The notes: generated from the letters alone by a model not told the origin. A DNA stretch of 64,000 bases from Actinomadura mexicana (GCF_900188105.1 NZ_FZNP01000002.1:310001-374000), one strand, 5' to 3'. Shown: positions 1 through 9,295, numbered from the stretch's first letter. Numbers and translations: made by a program.

Positions 1-1
1 C

Positions 2-160
2 CGGGAGCTGCGGATGTTCTCCACCATCACCACGTTCGGCACGCCGATGGACATCACGCTGGACGAGGTCGCCATCGAGTCGTACTACCCGGCGGACGCC
101 GAGAGCGCCGCCCACTTCGAGGGCCCCGGAAGGGGCTTCACGGGATCAGGACGGGCTTGA
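2..160 (+). CDS. C-terminal fragment of a helix-turn-helix regulator (MmyB-like ligand-binding end)
   Basis: This is the last 52 codons of a gene that begins before the window, open from the first base to TGA at 158-160. The translation contains FSTITTFGTPMDITLDE followed by an acidic tail. From memory this resembles the C-terminus of XRE-family regulators with an MmyB-like ligand-binding domain. The DNA-binding half is not visible, so the family assignment is tentative. Its end overlaps the convergent alcohol dehydrogenase gene by 23 bp. Confidence 0.5.
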   Translation, partial: RELRMFSTITTFGTPMDITLDEVAIESYYPADAESAAHFEGPGRGFTGSGRA

Positions 161-1232
161 CGACCTTGCCGGACGTCGTGTCCGCCTCCGCCTCGTTGAT
201 CTGGGCGAGCGGGTAGGTCGTGACGAGCCGGTCGAACGGGAAGCGGCCCTGCCGCCACATCTCGATCATCCGCGGGATGAACGTGTGCGGGACGGCGTCG
301 CCCTCGATGATGCCCTTGACCGTCCGTCCCATGAGCAGGAGGTTGGCGTCCAGCCGGTACTCGGCGGCGCCGACGCCGACCAGGCCGCAGACGCCGGTGG
401 TGCGCAGCGACGCGACCGCCGTCGAGACGACCTCGGGGACGGCCGTGGAGTCGAACGAGTACTGCACGCCCTCGCCGCCGGAGATCGCCCGGATCTGTCC
501 CGCGATGTCGTCGTCCGCCCCGTCGAGGACGTGGGTGGCGCCGAGTTCGCGGGCCAGGTCGAGCCGGGACTCGTGCAGGTCGACGGCGACGATCGTGGAG
601 GCGCCCGCGATCCGCGCCGCCATCACCGCGGCCAGCCCCACCGCGCCCGCGCCGAAGATCGCGATGCTGTCGCCCGCGCGGACGCCGAGCGAGATCAGCA
701 CGGAGGCGGCACCGGTCTGCACGCCGCAGCCGAGCGGCCCGAGCACGTCGAGGGGGACGTCCTTGCCGACCGGGACGACGTTGCGCGCGGTCCCGAGGGC
801 GTGGCTCGCGAACGACGACTGCCCGAACCAGCGCGTGTGGACGGGCTCGCCGCCGGGACCGGTGGCGCGGGGCGTCCCGTCCAGCGGCATCGCGAGCATG
901 TTGAGCGCGGTCATCTGCGGGCACGCGCCGGGCTTGGCTGCGCGGCAGTTGTCGCACGCCCCGCACGAGTCGAACGACATGACCACGTGGTCGCCGGCGG
1001 TGAGGCCGGTGACGCCGGGGCCGACCGCCTCGACCACGCCGGAGCCCTCGTGCCCGAGGACGACCGGCTTCGTGACGAGGTCGCCGGGGATGCGGCCGAG
1101 CATGTCGGTGTGGCACATCCCCGCGCCCGCGACCTTGACGAGGACCTCGCCGGGTCCGGGGTCGGCGAGATCGAGCGACTCGATCGTGTAGGGGGCGTCT
1201 GCGGCGCGCAGCACCGCGGCTTCGATCTGCAC
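138..1232 (-). CDS. Zinc-dependent alcohol dehydrogenase (MDR family)
   Basis: A 364-residue medium-chain dehydrogenase predicted to oxidise a primary or aryl alcohol with NAD(P)+. Catalytic zinc ligands are visible as C40 (GMCHTD), H61/E62 (LGHEGSG) and the Cys near 174 (GPLGCG). Structural zinc ligands are C90, C93, C96 and C104. The dinucleotide fold shows FGAGAVGL near residue 200. The start is GTG with AAGGA upstream overlapping the stop region of the P450 gene 10 bp away. This points to co-transcription, and the enzyme could oxidise the alcohol the P450 makes. The family is certain; the substrate is not known. Confidence 0.9.
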   Translation of the reverse strand: MQIEAAVLRAADAPYTIESLDLADPGPGEVLVKVAGAGMCHTDMLGRIPGDLVTKPVVLGHEGSGVVEAVGPGVTGLTAGDHVVMSFDSCGACDNCRAAKPGACPQMTALNMLAMPLDGTPRATGPGGEPVHTRWFGQSSFASHALGTARNVVPVGKDVPLDVLGPLGCGVQTGAASVLISLGVRAGDSIAIFGAGAVGLAAVMAARIAGASTIVAVDLHESRLDLARELGATHVLDGADDDIAGQIRAISGGEGVQYSFDSTAVPEVVSTAVASLRTTGVCGLVGVGAAEYRLDANLLLMGRTVKGIIEGDAVPHTFIPRMIEMWRQGRFPFDRLVTTYPLAQINEAEADTTSGKVVKPVLIP

Positions 1233-1242
1233 CGGGGGTTCC

Positions 1243-2490
1243 TTAGGCGAGGGAGTAGCGGACGGGGAGGCGCTTGAGGCCGCCGACGAAGGTGGTGGCG
1301 ATGCTCTGCGGCGGCCCGGCGAGCTCGATCGAGCCGAGGCGGGGCAGCAGCTCCTCGAAGAAGGCGCGGACCTCGATGCGGGCCAGCGCCGCGCCCAGGC
1401 AGTAGTGGACGCCGAAGCCGAACGCCAGGTGCTTGTTCGGGTCGCGCCCGACGTCGAAGCGGAACGGGTCGTCGAAGACCTCCTCGTCCCGGTTCGCGGA
1501 CGGGTAGGACAGCAGCACCGCCTCGCCCTGGCGGATCGTGACGCCGCGCAGGTCGTAGTCCTCGGTGGCGGTGCGCATGAACTCCTTGACCGGCGTGACC
1601 CAGCGGATCATCTCGTCCACGGCGAGCGGCATCAGCTCCGGCTTCTCGCGGAGCCGCTCGATCTGGTCGGGGTGCTCGATGAGCGCGTGCAGGCCGCCGG
1701 CGATCGTCGCGCTGGTGGTGTCGTGCCCGGCCGTCGCGACGATCACGTAGTAGGACGCGGTGTCGAAGTCGTTGAGCGGCTCGCCGTCAATGCGCGCGTT
1801 CGCGATGGCGGAGGCGAGGTCGTCGGTCGGGTGCCTGCGGCGCTCCTGCGTCAGGCCCTGGAAGTAGGCGAAGAAGTCCAGGAGGACCTGGAGCTTCTCC
1901 TCGTTGGTCGCGCCCCGCTGGAACTCGTCGTCGTCGCCGCCGAACAGCTCCTGCGTCAGCTTCAGCATGCGGTCGAAGTCGCTCTCCGGCAGGCCGAGCA
2001 GCGAGAGGATCACATACAGCGGGAAGTGGACGGCGACCTCCCGCGCGAAGTCGCACTCGCCGCCGAAGTCGACCATCCGGTCGACGTACCGCTTCGCCAG
2101 CTCGCGTACGCGCGGCTCCAGGGACCGCATCGCGCGCGGCCGGAACCAGTCCGCGCCGATCGCCCGGACGACCCGGTGGTCGGGGTCGTCCATGTGGACG
2201 AGCGTGCGCAGCGCGACGCCCTGCTCCGCGCGCTGGCGGTTCAGCGCGTCGAACTCGGCGGTGCCGAGCACCGGGCGCGGCGCGTTGCGGAAGAGCTGGT
2301 GGTTGCGCTCGATCTCCAGGACGTCCTCGTGCCTGGTGATCCCCCAGAAGGGCGTGTAGTCGGGGGCCTCCACCCGGTGCACCGGGGACTCGCGGCGCAG
2401 CAGCGCGAGGGACTCATGGAACCGCCGGTCGTCGGCGTAGGCCTTCGGGTCGGCGAGCGCCAGGCCCGCCTCCTCCACGGTCAGCGTCAT
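1243..2490 (-). CDS. Cytochrome P450 (CYP108-like)
   Basis: A 415-residue soluble bacterial P450. The I-helix oxygen-binding motif is AGHDTT, the K-helix ExxR is in DEMIRW, and the heme-thiolate loop is FGFGVHYCLG. The stretch after the K-helix (KEFMRTATEDYDLRG) and the C-terminal TTFVGGLKRLPVRY resemble the CYP108 (terpineol hydroxylase) group as I remember it, so a terpenoid or steroid-like substrate is possible but unproven. ATG at 2490 was chosen because GAGGAG sits 9 nt upstream; a GTG at 2511 would add seven residues. It heads a two-gene unit with the zinc alcohol dehydrogenase. No ferredoxin gene is adjacent. Confidence 0.9.
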   Translation of the reverse strand: MTLTVEEAGLALADPKAYADDRRFHESLALLRRESPVHRVEAPDYTPFWGITRHEDVLEIERNHQLFRNAPRPVLGTAEFDALNRQRAEQGVALRTLVHMDDPDHRVVRAIGADWFRPRAMRSLEPRVRELAKRYVDRMVDFGGECDFAREVAVHFPLYVILSLLGLPESDFDRMLKLTQELFGGDDDEFQRGATNEEKLQVLLDFFAYFQGLTQERRRHPTDDLASAIANARIDGEPLNDFDTASYYVIVATAGHDTTSATIAGGLHALIEHPDQIERLREKPELMPLAVDEMIRWVTPVKEFMRTATEDYDLRGVTIRQGEAVLLSYPSANRDEEVFDDPFRFDVGRDPNKHLAFGFGVHYCLGAALARIEVRAFFEELLPRLGSIELAGPPQSIATTFVGGLKRLPVRYSLA

Positions 2491-2528
2491 CGCTTCGCTC
2501 TCCTCGGTCACGGCGGCCGCCCCTCAGG

Positions 2529-2558
2529 AACCTACGGTCCCGAATTGCATTCGGTCAA
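2529..2558 (-). promoter_or_regulatory. Promoter of the P450-ADH unit with embedded operator
   Basis: On the minus strand TTGACC (2558-2553), an 18-bp spacer and TAGGTT (2534-2529) make a good -35/-10 pair about 40 bp upstream of the P450 start. The spacer contains the inverted repeat CCGAAT-N3-ATTCGG at 2540-2554, a natural repressor position. The cognate regulator is unknown. Confidence 0.55.
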
Positions 2559-2631
2559 CGACCTACGGGTCATGTCGAACGGGTGATGCGAGCGGCCAAT
2601 CTCCGGCTCGGATGTCGGTGAAGCAGCCGGG

Positions 2632-3399
2632 TCAGATGTCTTCGAAGTCGCCGTGCCGTCCGCGGCCGCCCGCGAACCGTCCGGCGCCCTTGATCGCATC
2701 TCCCAGGGAGCCCAGGCCGTGGCGGTACTCGGCGGCAAGCGCCTCGTCCTCGGCGAGGCCCTCCGCCTCCAGCACCGCCAGCCGGTCGCCCCGCAGGCAG
2801 GTCTGCGGGAAACGGGCCAGTTCGGCCGCCAGCTCCTCGGCCGCCTCCCGCGCCTTCCCCAGCGGGACGAGCCGGTTGGCGAGGCCGATCTCGAACGCCT
2901 CCCGCCCGTCCACCGGCCGTCCGGTGAGGATCAGGTCCATGGCGCGGCTCGCCCCGATCAGCCGCGGGAGCCGGACCGTCCCGCCGTCGACCAGCGGGAC
3001 GCCCCAGCGCCGGCAGTAGACCCCGAACGTGGCCGTCTCCTCCGCGACACGCAGATCGCACCACAGCGCCAGCTCCAGGCCCCCGGCGACGGCGTGGCCC
3101 GCGACGGCCGCGATGACCGGCTTCGACAGGCGCATCCGCGTGCAGCCGAGCGGCCCGTCGGCCGGGGGCGGGTCGAGGCGCGGGCCCCGGTCGGTGCCGA
3201 CCGAGGTGAGGTCGGCGCCGGAGCAGAACGTCCCGCCCTCGCCCCACAGGACGGCGACGCTCGCGCCGTCGTCCGCGTCGAACGCGCGGAACGCGGCCTT
3301 CAACTCGCGCGCCGTCGGCCCGTCCACGGCGTTGCGCGTCGCGGGGCGGGACATCACCACCGTGGTCACCGGGCCGTCCCGCTCGATCCGTACCGCCAC
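2632..3399 (-). CDS. Enoyl-CoA hydratase/isomerase family protein
   Basis: A 255-residue crotonase-fold protein expected to act on an acyl-CoA, for example by hydrating an enoyl-CoA. The oxyanion-hole segments GTFCSGADL and AVAGHAVAGGLELAL are visible. The catalytic glutamate region reads WGVPLVDGGTVRL, so the exact reaction is uncertain. GTG start with GGGAGG upstream. It lies 25 bp downstream of the AidB-like acyl-CoA dehydrogenase on the same strand, consistent with successive beta-oxidation-type steps on one transcript. Confidence 0.85.
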   Translation of the reverse strand: MAVRIERDGPVTTVVMSRPATRNAVDGPTARELKAAFRAFDADDGASVAVLWGEGGTFCSGADLTSVGTDRGPRLDPPPADGPLGCTRMRLSKPVIAAVAGHAVAGGLELALWCDLRVAEETATFGVYCRRWGVPLVDGGTVRLPRLIGASRAMDLILTGRPVDGREAFEIGLANRLVPLGKAREAAEELAAELARFPQTCLRGDRLAVLEAEGLAEDEALAAEYRHGLGSLGDAIKGAGRFAGGRGRHGDFEDI

Positions 3400-3424
3400 G
3401 CGGCCTCCCAGTGGGCTAGTACAG

Positions 3425-5185
3425 CTAGTCGTCGGTGAACGCGCCGTCCGCCAGGTCCTCGAAGCGTTCGAGGTCGTCCGCCGGGTCGTCGATGCCCCGC
3501 AGCGGACCGGGTTCGGCGAGGTGGCTCCGAGCGTAGAGCCGCGCGACCAGCGCCTTGCGGTCCTCGCCGGAATCGGCGCGCTCCCACCCGGCCTGCTCCA
3601 GCAGCAGTGCCGCCGCGTACACGTCGGCCATGTACTGGGCGAGCGGGAAGAGGCGGGCTTCGGCCAGAGTCCTGTCGAGCCCGCGCCACTTCTCTATGGC
3701 CTCGCGGAGATGCCCGATGCTCTGCCCGACCAGCGCGGCCGTCTCGTCGTCCCCGGAAGGCGCCCGCTGGACGGCCTGGTCGAGCCGTTCGAGGAACGGC
3801 TCGTGCGCCTCCTGCCGCTCGACGGCGCGGCGGACGTCCAGGCACAGGATGTTGTCGCCGCCCTCCCAGATGGGGTTGACCTGCGCGTCCCGGAGGATCC
3901 GCGCGACCGGCCACTGCTCGATGTAGCCGTTCCCGCCGTGGATCTCGATGGCGTCGCTCGCGGCCGTCACGCCCAGCCGGGCGGCGCGCAGCTTGATCAG
4001 CGCGGCGCCCAGGCGCAGCCGGGGGCGTCCCAGGTAGCCGTCGAAGACGAGCGCCTGCACGGCCTCGGTCTCCACGATCAGCTCGGCGAGCTTGCGGCGC
4101 ATGAGCGGCTGCGCCCCCAGCGGCGCGCCGAACGCCTCCCGCGCCCGCGCGTAGCAGAGGGACTCGACGAGGGCCCGCCGCGCGCAGCCGAGGCCCATCA
4201 TGGAGATGCCGAGCCGGGCGCCGTTGGTCAGCTCCATCATGCGGGCCAGGCCCTTGCCGTCCCCGCCCTCTCCCGCGCTCGACCCCGGGGCCAGCAGGAA
4301 CGCCTCCGCGTCGGTGAACTCGATCTCGGCCGACGCCACCGACCGCGTGCCGAGCTTGTCCTTGAGCCGCCGGATCCGGACGCCGTTGCGCGAGCCGTCC
4401 CGCCGCTCCCGCAGGACGAGGAACGGCGCGATGCCCCGGACCCCGTCCACGGACCCCTCCGGCTTGGCCAGCACCACGAACGCCGAGCCGCCCGCGTTGG
4501 AGGCGAACCACTTGAAGCCGTTGAGACGCCAGGCGTCCCCGTCCCTGGACGCGGTCGACTCCAGCGCGCCGAGGTCCGAGCCGCCCGACCGCTCGGTCAG
4601 CATCTGCGCGGCCTCGCCGGACATCTCCCCGGCCGCGAACAGCTCCCGCACCCGCGCCTTGACGTCGTCCGGCGCGAACATCTCCGTCAGCCCCACGACC
4701 ATGTCGCCGCCGGTGCCGAGCGCGCACGCCATGCCGATGTCGGCCTGGTCGAGCAGGTAGCTCCAGGCCACGCCCATCGGCGCGGGGTCGACGCCGCTGC
4801 GCCTGGCCTCGGCCACGAAGTCGGGCCGGGTGAACGCGGTCGCCACGATGTCCCGGCGCGCCGCCTCGAACGAGGGCGGCATGACGACCTCGCTGATGTC
4901 GCGTCCCCACCGGTCGTACTTCTCCAGGCGCGGCGGGTTGCGGTCCGTCTCCTCGGCCCGCTCGGCGACCGGCCCGCCCATCAGCGCGCCCATCTCCCTG
5001 AGCCGGGGCTCGGCCCAGCCGAAACCGTCGCCCAGATGCCGGCGCATGAGGAACCGCAGCGTGGGGTCGCAGTCGTACCAGTTGCGGCCGGCCGCGCCCC
5101 GGTAGCGCTCGGTCGCGTAGCGGCGCGCCTTCTCCGCGCCCCCGAACGGCAGCCGGTCGAACGACTCGATGAGGTAAGACGCCAT
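3425..5185 (-). CDS. Acyl-CoA dehydrogenase, AidB-like
   Basis: A 586-residue flavin-dependent acyl-CoA dehydrogenase, longer than the usual 380-400 residues and matching the AidB subgroup layout. Visible motifs are MLTERSGGSDLG, the LNGFKWFASN flavin segment, RLKDKLGTRSVAS, and a C-terminal helical segment with EIHGGNGYIEQWPVARILRDAQ. In the AidB family the FAD site is conserved, but some members have lost ordinary dehydrogenase activity. The ATG at 5185 has little Shine-Dalgarno; a TATAAG box lies about 15-20 bp upstream. The gene is divergent from paaX and is probably transcribed with the crotonase downstream. Confidence 0.85.
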   Translation of the reverse strand: MASYLIESFDRLPFGGAEKARRYATERYRGAAGRNWYDCDPTLRFLMRRHLGDGFGWAEPRLREMGALMGGPVAERAEETDRNPPRLEKYDRWGRDISEVVMPPSFEAARRDIVATAFTRPDFVAEARRSGVDPAPMGVAWSYLLDQADIGMACALGTGGDMVVGLTEMFAPDDVKARVRELFAAGEMSGEAAQMLTERSGGSDLGALESTASRDGDAWRLNGFKWFASNAGGSAFVVLAKPEGSVDGVRGIAPFLVLRERRDGSRNGVRIRRLKDKLGTRSVASAEIEFTDAEAFLLAPGSSAGEGGDGKGLARMMELTNGARLGISMMGLGCARRALVESLCYARAREAFGAPLGAQPLMRRKLAELIVETEAVQALVFDGYLGRPRLRLGAALIKLRAARLGVTAASDAIEIHGGNGYIEQWPVARILRDAQVNPIWEGGDNILCLDVRRAVERQEAHEPFLERLDQAVQRAPSGDDETAALVGQSIGHLREAIEKWRGLDRTLAEARLFPLAQYMADVYAAALLLEQAGWERADSGEDRKALVARLYARSHLAEPGPLRGIDDPADDLERFEDLADGAFTDD

Positions 5186-5193
5186 GAGTCGAC

Positions 5194-5230
5194 ATTACAC
5201 TTATAGTTCACGCGACGGAAAGACTGTAAT
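5194..5230. promoter_or_regulatory. Candidate operator between the acyl-CoA dehydrogenase and paaX
   Basis: The 91-bp divergent intergenic region carries ATTACA (5194-5199) and TGTAAT (5225-5230), an inverted repeat with 25 bp between arms. It overlaps the TATAAG box of the leftward gene. PaaX proteins usually bind short inverted repeats in such positions, so autoregulation is plausible, but the spacing is unusual. Confidence 0.3.
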
Positions 5231-5276
5231 CTGAGGACGAGGCCACCCTCCCTCCCCGGTAGGGTCACCACCAGCC

Positions 5277-6008
5277 ATGGACAGCCTGGAGATCCGCCCG
5301 CTCACCGCTCGGTCCGTCGTCCTGAGCACCCTGCTGGGCGTCCACCCGCCCCGCCTCCCGGCCCGCTACCTCGTCCGCGTCGGCGACCTGTTCGGCATCG
5401 CGGAGGGGACGATCCGGGTGGCGCTCTCGCGCATGGTCGCCGCCGGCGACCTCGTCCAGTCCGGCGGGACGTACGCCCTCACCGAGCGCCTCCTCGCCCG
5501 CCAGGCCCGCCAGGACGAGGCCCGCCTCCCGCCGACCCGGCCGTGGGACGGCGCCTGGGAGATCGCCGTCATCACCGCCGAGCGCCGTCCCGCCGCCGAC
5601 CGTGCCGCGCTGCGCCAGGCCATGTCGACGCTGCGGCTCGCCGAACTGCGGGAGGGCACCTGGCTGCGCCCGGCGAACCTGACGCGCCCGCGGCCCGAGC
5701 CCGTCGTCCGCCAGTGCACCTTCCTCCTGGGCCGCCCAGAGGACGACCCCGCCGCCCTGGCCGCCTCCCTCTGGGACCTGGACGCCTGGACCGCCAAGGC
5801 CGGCGCCCTGCGCACCGCCCTGGCCGAGGCGACCGCGATCGCCGAGCGCTTCACCTACGCGGCGGCCATCCTGCGCCACCTCCTGAACGACCCGCTCCTC
5901 CCCCCGTCCCTGCTGCCCGCCGGCTGGCCGGGGCCCGACCTGCGCGCCCGCTACGAGGCCTTCGAAGCCGAGTTCGAACAACTCCTGACCACCCACGTCC
6001 TCGCCTGA
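5277..6008 (+). CDS. PaaX-family transcriptional regulator
   Basis: A 243-residue protein with an N-terminal winged helix (LVRVGDLFGIAEGTIRVALSRMVAAGDL) and the PaaX central region (WDGAWEIAVITAERR). PaaX represses phenylacetate and related aromatic catabolism and is relieved by acyl-CoA intermediates. Being divergent from an acyl-CoA dehydrogenase/crotonase pair, it is likely their local regulator. No phenylacetyl-CoA oxygenase genes are present, so the effector here is unknown. The 8-bp gap to the next membrane protein suggests one transcript. Confidence 0.88.
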   Translation: MDSLEIRPLTARSVVLSTLLGVHPPRLPARYLVRVGDLFGIAEGTIRVALSRMVAAGDLVQSGGTYALTERLLARQARQDEARLPPTRPWDGAWEIAVITAERRPAADRAALRQAMSTLRLAELREGTWLRPANLTRPRPEPVVRQCTFLLGRPEDDPAALAASLWDLDAWTAKAGALRTALAEATAIAERFTYAAAILRHLLNDPLLPPSLLPAGWPGPDLRARYEAFEAEFEQLLTTHVLA

Positions 6009-6016
6009 GGCACGGC

Positions 6017-7201
6017 ATGAGACGCTCCTGGAGCATCGCGGCGGCGGTCTGCGCCGCGGGGTGCTTATCGATCACGCAGTGGGACACGGCCGCGCACGTC
6101 CCGCCGCGCCTGACCGCCTTCCGGTACGGCGACGATCCCGTTCTCCGGGTCTTCTCCTTCTTCGCGCCCATGACGCAGAACGACGCCGTCGAGCCCTATC
6201 TGGCACCGTGGATCTGGCCGCTGCGAATCGGCGTCTACCTGCTGACCGCCGCGCTCGTCTATCTCGCCGCCCGCTCCGTCACGGCGAGGACGAGCCTCGT
6301 GGGGGCTCTCCTGCGCTGGACGAGCGTGGTGATGCTGGCCTTCGGCGTCGGCGAGGCGGCGGCGCTGACGATCGTGATCCTCGCTGGGTCGGACGACCCG
6401 CCGGGCATCCCCCTGGCGATCGAGATCGAGGCGCGGTGGGACCCCCACTTCTGGTCTTCCGACGGGATGTTCGCCGGTGTCGGCATGTCGCTGTGGATCG
6501 GGCTCCCGCTGGTCGGCCTCTACACGGCACACCGTATGAGGAGGGCGAGACGGCCCGGCGACCCACCCGGCGTGCTCGCGCGAACCGTGGGCGACCTGCC
6601 GGGGCGGGCGCGCCACGTCGCCACCGCCGGGATCATTCCCGCGTTGTGCCTGGCCTTCGTCGGCGGCGCCACGACGTTCGTCTCCCGGGGCGATGACAGG
6701 ATCTCGCTACCCGAAGCGCTGTCGAACATCTCGCTCTATCCGCGACTGCGGCCGGAGCCACCGCCGAGCGCGGTCGACGACTGGCTCGCCCCCAAGGGCG
6801 GTGAGAAGCCGATGATCTATTCCGGCATCAGCGAGAGCTGGCCCGTGTCGACCGCCGTGGCGCTCGTCTTCCTCGTGCTGCTGTGGCTGCTGCTGTGGAA
6901 GGTCGTCTCGGGGCTGGAACCGGGGTCGCGCCATGGCACGCTGTACGCGTTCCTCTTCGGCTGGTCGGTCATCGTTCTCACCGGCGCGCTGACCGCGCTC
7001 GTCCATGCCGCGCTGTCCCGCCTGAACCACGACGGCATCGGGTTCGGGACGCAGGTGACGCTCATCCTGCCCTTCGCGATGCGGTTCGGCGTCGTCTGGG
7101 GCTGGCTCGTCGGCCTGGCCGTCGCGTTCTCCTACCGGAGGAGCCGGTTCCCCGAGGCGGTGGTCGCGCCTACGGACACTCCATCGGAGACGACGCCTTG
7201 A
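6017..7201 (+). CDS. Multi-pass membrane protein of unknown function
   Basis: A 394-residue protein not recognised as a named family. A short hydrophobic N-terminus (SIAAAVCAAGCLSI) could be a signal or first membrane segment. Further hydrophobic segments lie near residues 55-75, 85-115, 150-172, 197-217, 275-297, 305-335 and 345-375. An extracellular-type region between about 120 and 150 mentions no recognisable motif. It starts 8 bp after paaX. Its 3' end overlaps the convergent gene at 7170 by 32 bp. Confidence 0.7.
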   Translation: MRRSWSIAAAVCAAGCLSITQWDTAAHVPPRLTAFRYGDDPVLRVFSFFAPMTQNDAVEPYLAPWIWPLRIGVYLLTAALVYLAARSVTARTSLVGALLRWTSVVMLAFGVGEAAALTIVILAGSDDPPGIPLAIEIEARWDPHFWSSDGMFAGVGMSLWIGLPLVGLYTAHRMRRARRPGDPPGVLARTVGDLPGRARHVATAGIIPALCLAFVGGATTFVSRGDDRISLPEALSNISLYPRLRPEPPPSAVDDWLAPKGGEKPMIYSGISESWPVSTAVALVFLVLLWLLLWKVVSGLEPGSRHGTLYAFLFGWSVIVLTGALTALVHAALSRLNHDGIGFGTQVTLILPFAMRFGVVWGWLVGLAVAFSYRRSRFPEAVVAPTDTPSETTP

Positions 7202-8108
7202 GAAGCTTCGCGTACTTGGACGCCGACACCCTCGTGTAGTGCGGCCTCGCGCACGTCAGACGATCCAGGAACACCGCCTGGTACCGCGCGACATCGGGGA
7301 GGGCACCGGTGAGCGCGAACGGCCGGTTCCCCGGTGCTCTGATCGACATCTGATGGCGCCCGCCGCCCGCGAGGTAGTCGACCCGCACGCTCCACTGGCA
7401 GTACGGCCCGTTCCGCGACGGGGACTTGTCCGGATGCCCGATGCTCGCCACGATCGCGAGCGTCTCCTTCTTGCCCTTCTCCAGGGTCACCCGCTGCGCC
7501 TCGGCCCCGACGAAGAACGGGGAGAGTCTCCCTTCCTCGTTCCGCTGGAAGACCGGGCGCGGGCGCGGTCCGTCGATCACGAGGTAGAGCGCGATCTTGC
7601 CCCCTCCTCCCGCGGACTGGTTCGTGATGAGCGCGCCCGACGGCGCCGGGCCGCACCGCGGGGCCGCCATCACCGGGCGGATGTCCACGATCTCCACGTC
7701 CTCGTTCCGCCGGGTCTCCACGGTGATCTCCCACCGGGACACGCCGACGTCGATCGCGCCGTGGGCGGCCAGCCATTCCTCGTCCAGCGAGTCGGGTGGC
7801 GCGCCACCGCCGGGGAGCGCGTTCCCGCCGCCCTTCCGCGCGGGTACGACGACGTCGTTGCCGGCGTCGAGGTCGTGGTGGATGTCGACGACCCTGATCG
7901 CATCGCCCGCGGACACCGAATCGGCGACCTCGCCGGGCGTCAGCCACCCCTCGGCCACCGCTCGGATCGTGTCCTGGAAATAGGTGGCGGTGACCGCCAT
8001 GACGATCACGACCAACCAGGCGAGAGGCTGCTGGCGCCAGGGTAATTGCTGGTCAGGCGATTGCATCCGCCCGGTCCGCCTGCGTCCACCACCCGGCAAC
8101 GTCCTCAT
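7170..8108 (-). CDS. Membrane-anchored protein of unknown function
   Basis: A 312-residue protein with a short basic N-terminus, one membrane segment (residues about 29-46, AWLVVIVMAVTATYF) and an extracytoplasmic remainder rich in Gly, Pro and beta-strand-like stretches. No catalytic motif is recognised. Two cysteines (in PRCGPAP and GPYCQWS) could pair outside the cell. A shorter start at 8066 (MQSPDQQ) is equally possible, since neither start has a clear ribosome site. It converges on the membrane protein at 6017 with overlapping ends. Confidence 0.65.
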   Translation of the reverse strand: MRTLPGGGRRRTGRMQSPDQQLPWRQQPLAWLVVIVMAVTATYFQDTIRAVAEGWLTPGEVADSVSAGDAIRVVDIHHDLDAGNDVVVPARKGGGNALPGGGAPPDSLDEEWLAAHGAIDVGVSRWEITVETRRNEDVEIVDIRPVMAAPRCGPAPSGALITNQSAGGGGKIALYLVIDGPRPRPVFQRNEEGRLSPFFVGAEAQRVTLEKGKKETLAIVASIGHPDKSPSRNGPYCQWSVRVDYLAGGGRHQMSIRAPGNRPFALTGALPDVARYQAVFLDRLTCARPHYTRVSASKYAKLLKASSPMECP

Positions 8109-8170
8109 TCATGCCCGCATCGCTCGCTTACAATGGTGAATTACGACGATAGCTATGCATATCTCTTTGT

Positions 8171-9295
8171 TCAAGGAAATGTAATCAGCTGGCGGACGGC
8201 CTCGGCGGTGTGGAGACGGTCGAAACCCGCATTGATCTCGTCAAGGGGAAGACGGCCGCTGAGGAGGGCGTCCACGGGCAGGGCGCCGTCGCGGTACAGG
8301 GCGATGAAGCGGGGGACGTCGCGCCGGGGGACGCAGGAGCCGAGATAGCTGCCGCGCAGGGTCCGCTCCTCGGCGACGAGGCTGAGCGCGGGCAGGGTCA
8401 GCGGCGCGCCGGGGGCGGGGAGGCCGACGGTGACGGTCGTGCCGCCGGGGCGGGTGGCCGCGTAGGCCTGTTCGAGGACGGCGACGACGCCCGTCGTGTC
8501 GACGACCTTCTCCGCACCGCCGGACGTCAGGTCGCGGATCGCCTCGACCGCGTCCGGGCCGCCCGCGACGGGACGGGCGCCGAGGCGCTCGGCGAGGTCC
8601 CGCTTGGAGGCGACGACGTCCACGGCGAGCACGGTGGAGGCTCCGGCGGCCTTCGCGGCGAGGACGGCGGACAGGCCGACGCCGCCGAGGCCGAAGACGG
8701 CGACGGTGTCGCCCGGCGCGACGGCGGCGCTGTGGAGGGCGGCGCCGGCGCCGGTGAGGACGGCGCAGCCGAACAGCGCGGCGACGTCGAAGGGCAGGTC
8801 GCGGTCGATCTTCACGGCGGAGCGGGACGAGACGACGGTGTACTCGGAGAACGCCGAGACGCCGAGGTGGTGGTGCGGGCGCGTGCCGTCCGGGGCGCGG
8901 AACCGCCGCCCGCCGCCGAGCAGGGTCCCGGCGCCGTTGGCCTGGGCGCCCGGCCCGCAGAGGGCGGGACGTCCGGCGACGCAGCGCTCGCAGTGCCCGC
9001 ACGCCGGGACGAACGCGAGCACGACGTGGTCGCCGGGCGCGAACTCGGTGCCCGGCCCGGTCTCGACGACCTCGCCCGCGGCCTCGTGCCCGAGGGCCAT
9101 CGGGAGGGGGCGCGGCCGGGACCCGTTGATGACGGACAGGTCGGAGTGGCAGAGGCCGGCGGCGCCGATCCGGACCAGGAGTTCGCCATGGCCGGGCGGG
9201 TCGAGGCGCAGGTCGGTGATCTCCAGGGGGCGGGACGCGGCGTACGGGGCGGGACGGCCGGACTCGACGAGCACGGCGGCGCGGGTGGCGGTCAT
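8171..9295 (-). CDS. Zinc-dependent alcohol dehydrogenase (MDR family)
   Basis: A 374-residue medium-chain dehydrogenase. Catalytic zinc motif GLCHSD and GHEAAGE, structural zinc cluster CGHCERCVAGRPALC, and the nucleotide-binding FGLGGVGLSA are all present. A charged loop with HHHLGVSAFSEYTVV follows, as in long-chain or formaldehyde-type members. Its ATG overlaps the stop of the upstream thioesterase as ATGA, so translation is probably coupled. The pairing suggests processing of an acyl-CoA-derived acid or alcohol, but no substrate can be read from sequence. Confidence 0.9.
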   Translation of the reverse strand: MTATRAAVLVESGRPAPYAASRPLEITDLRLDPPGHGELLVRIGAAGLCHSDLSVINGSRPRPLPMALGHEAAGEVVETGPGTEFAPGDHVVLAFVPACGHCERCVAGRPALCGPGAQANGAGTLLGGGRRFRAPDGTRPHHHLGVSAFSEYTVVSSRSAVKIDRDLPFDVAALFGCAVLTGAGAALHSAAVAPGDTVAVFGLGGVGLSAVLAAKAAGASTVLAVDVVASKRDLAERLGARPVAGGPDAVEAIRDLTSGGAEKVVDTTGVVAVLEQAYAATRPGGTTVTVGLPAPGAPLTLPALSLVAEERTLRGSYLGSCVPRRDVPRFIALYRDGALPVDALLSGRLPLDEINAGFDRLHTAEAVRQLITFP

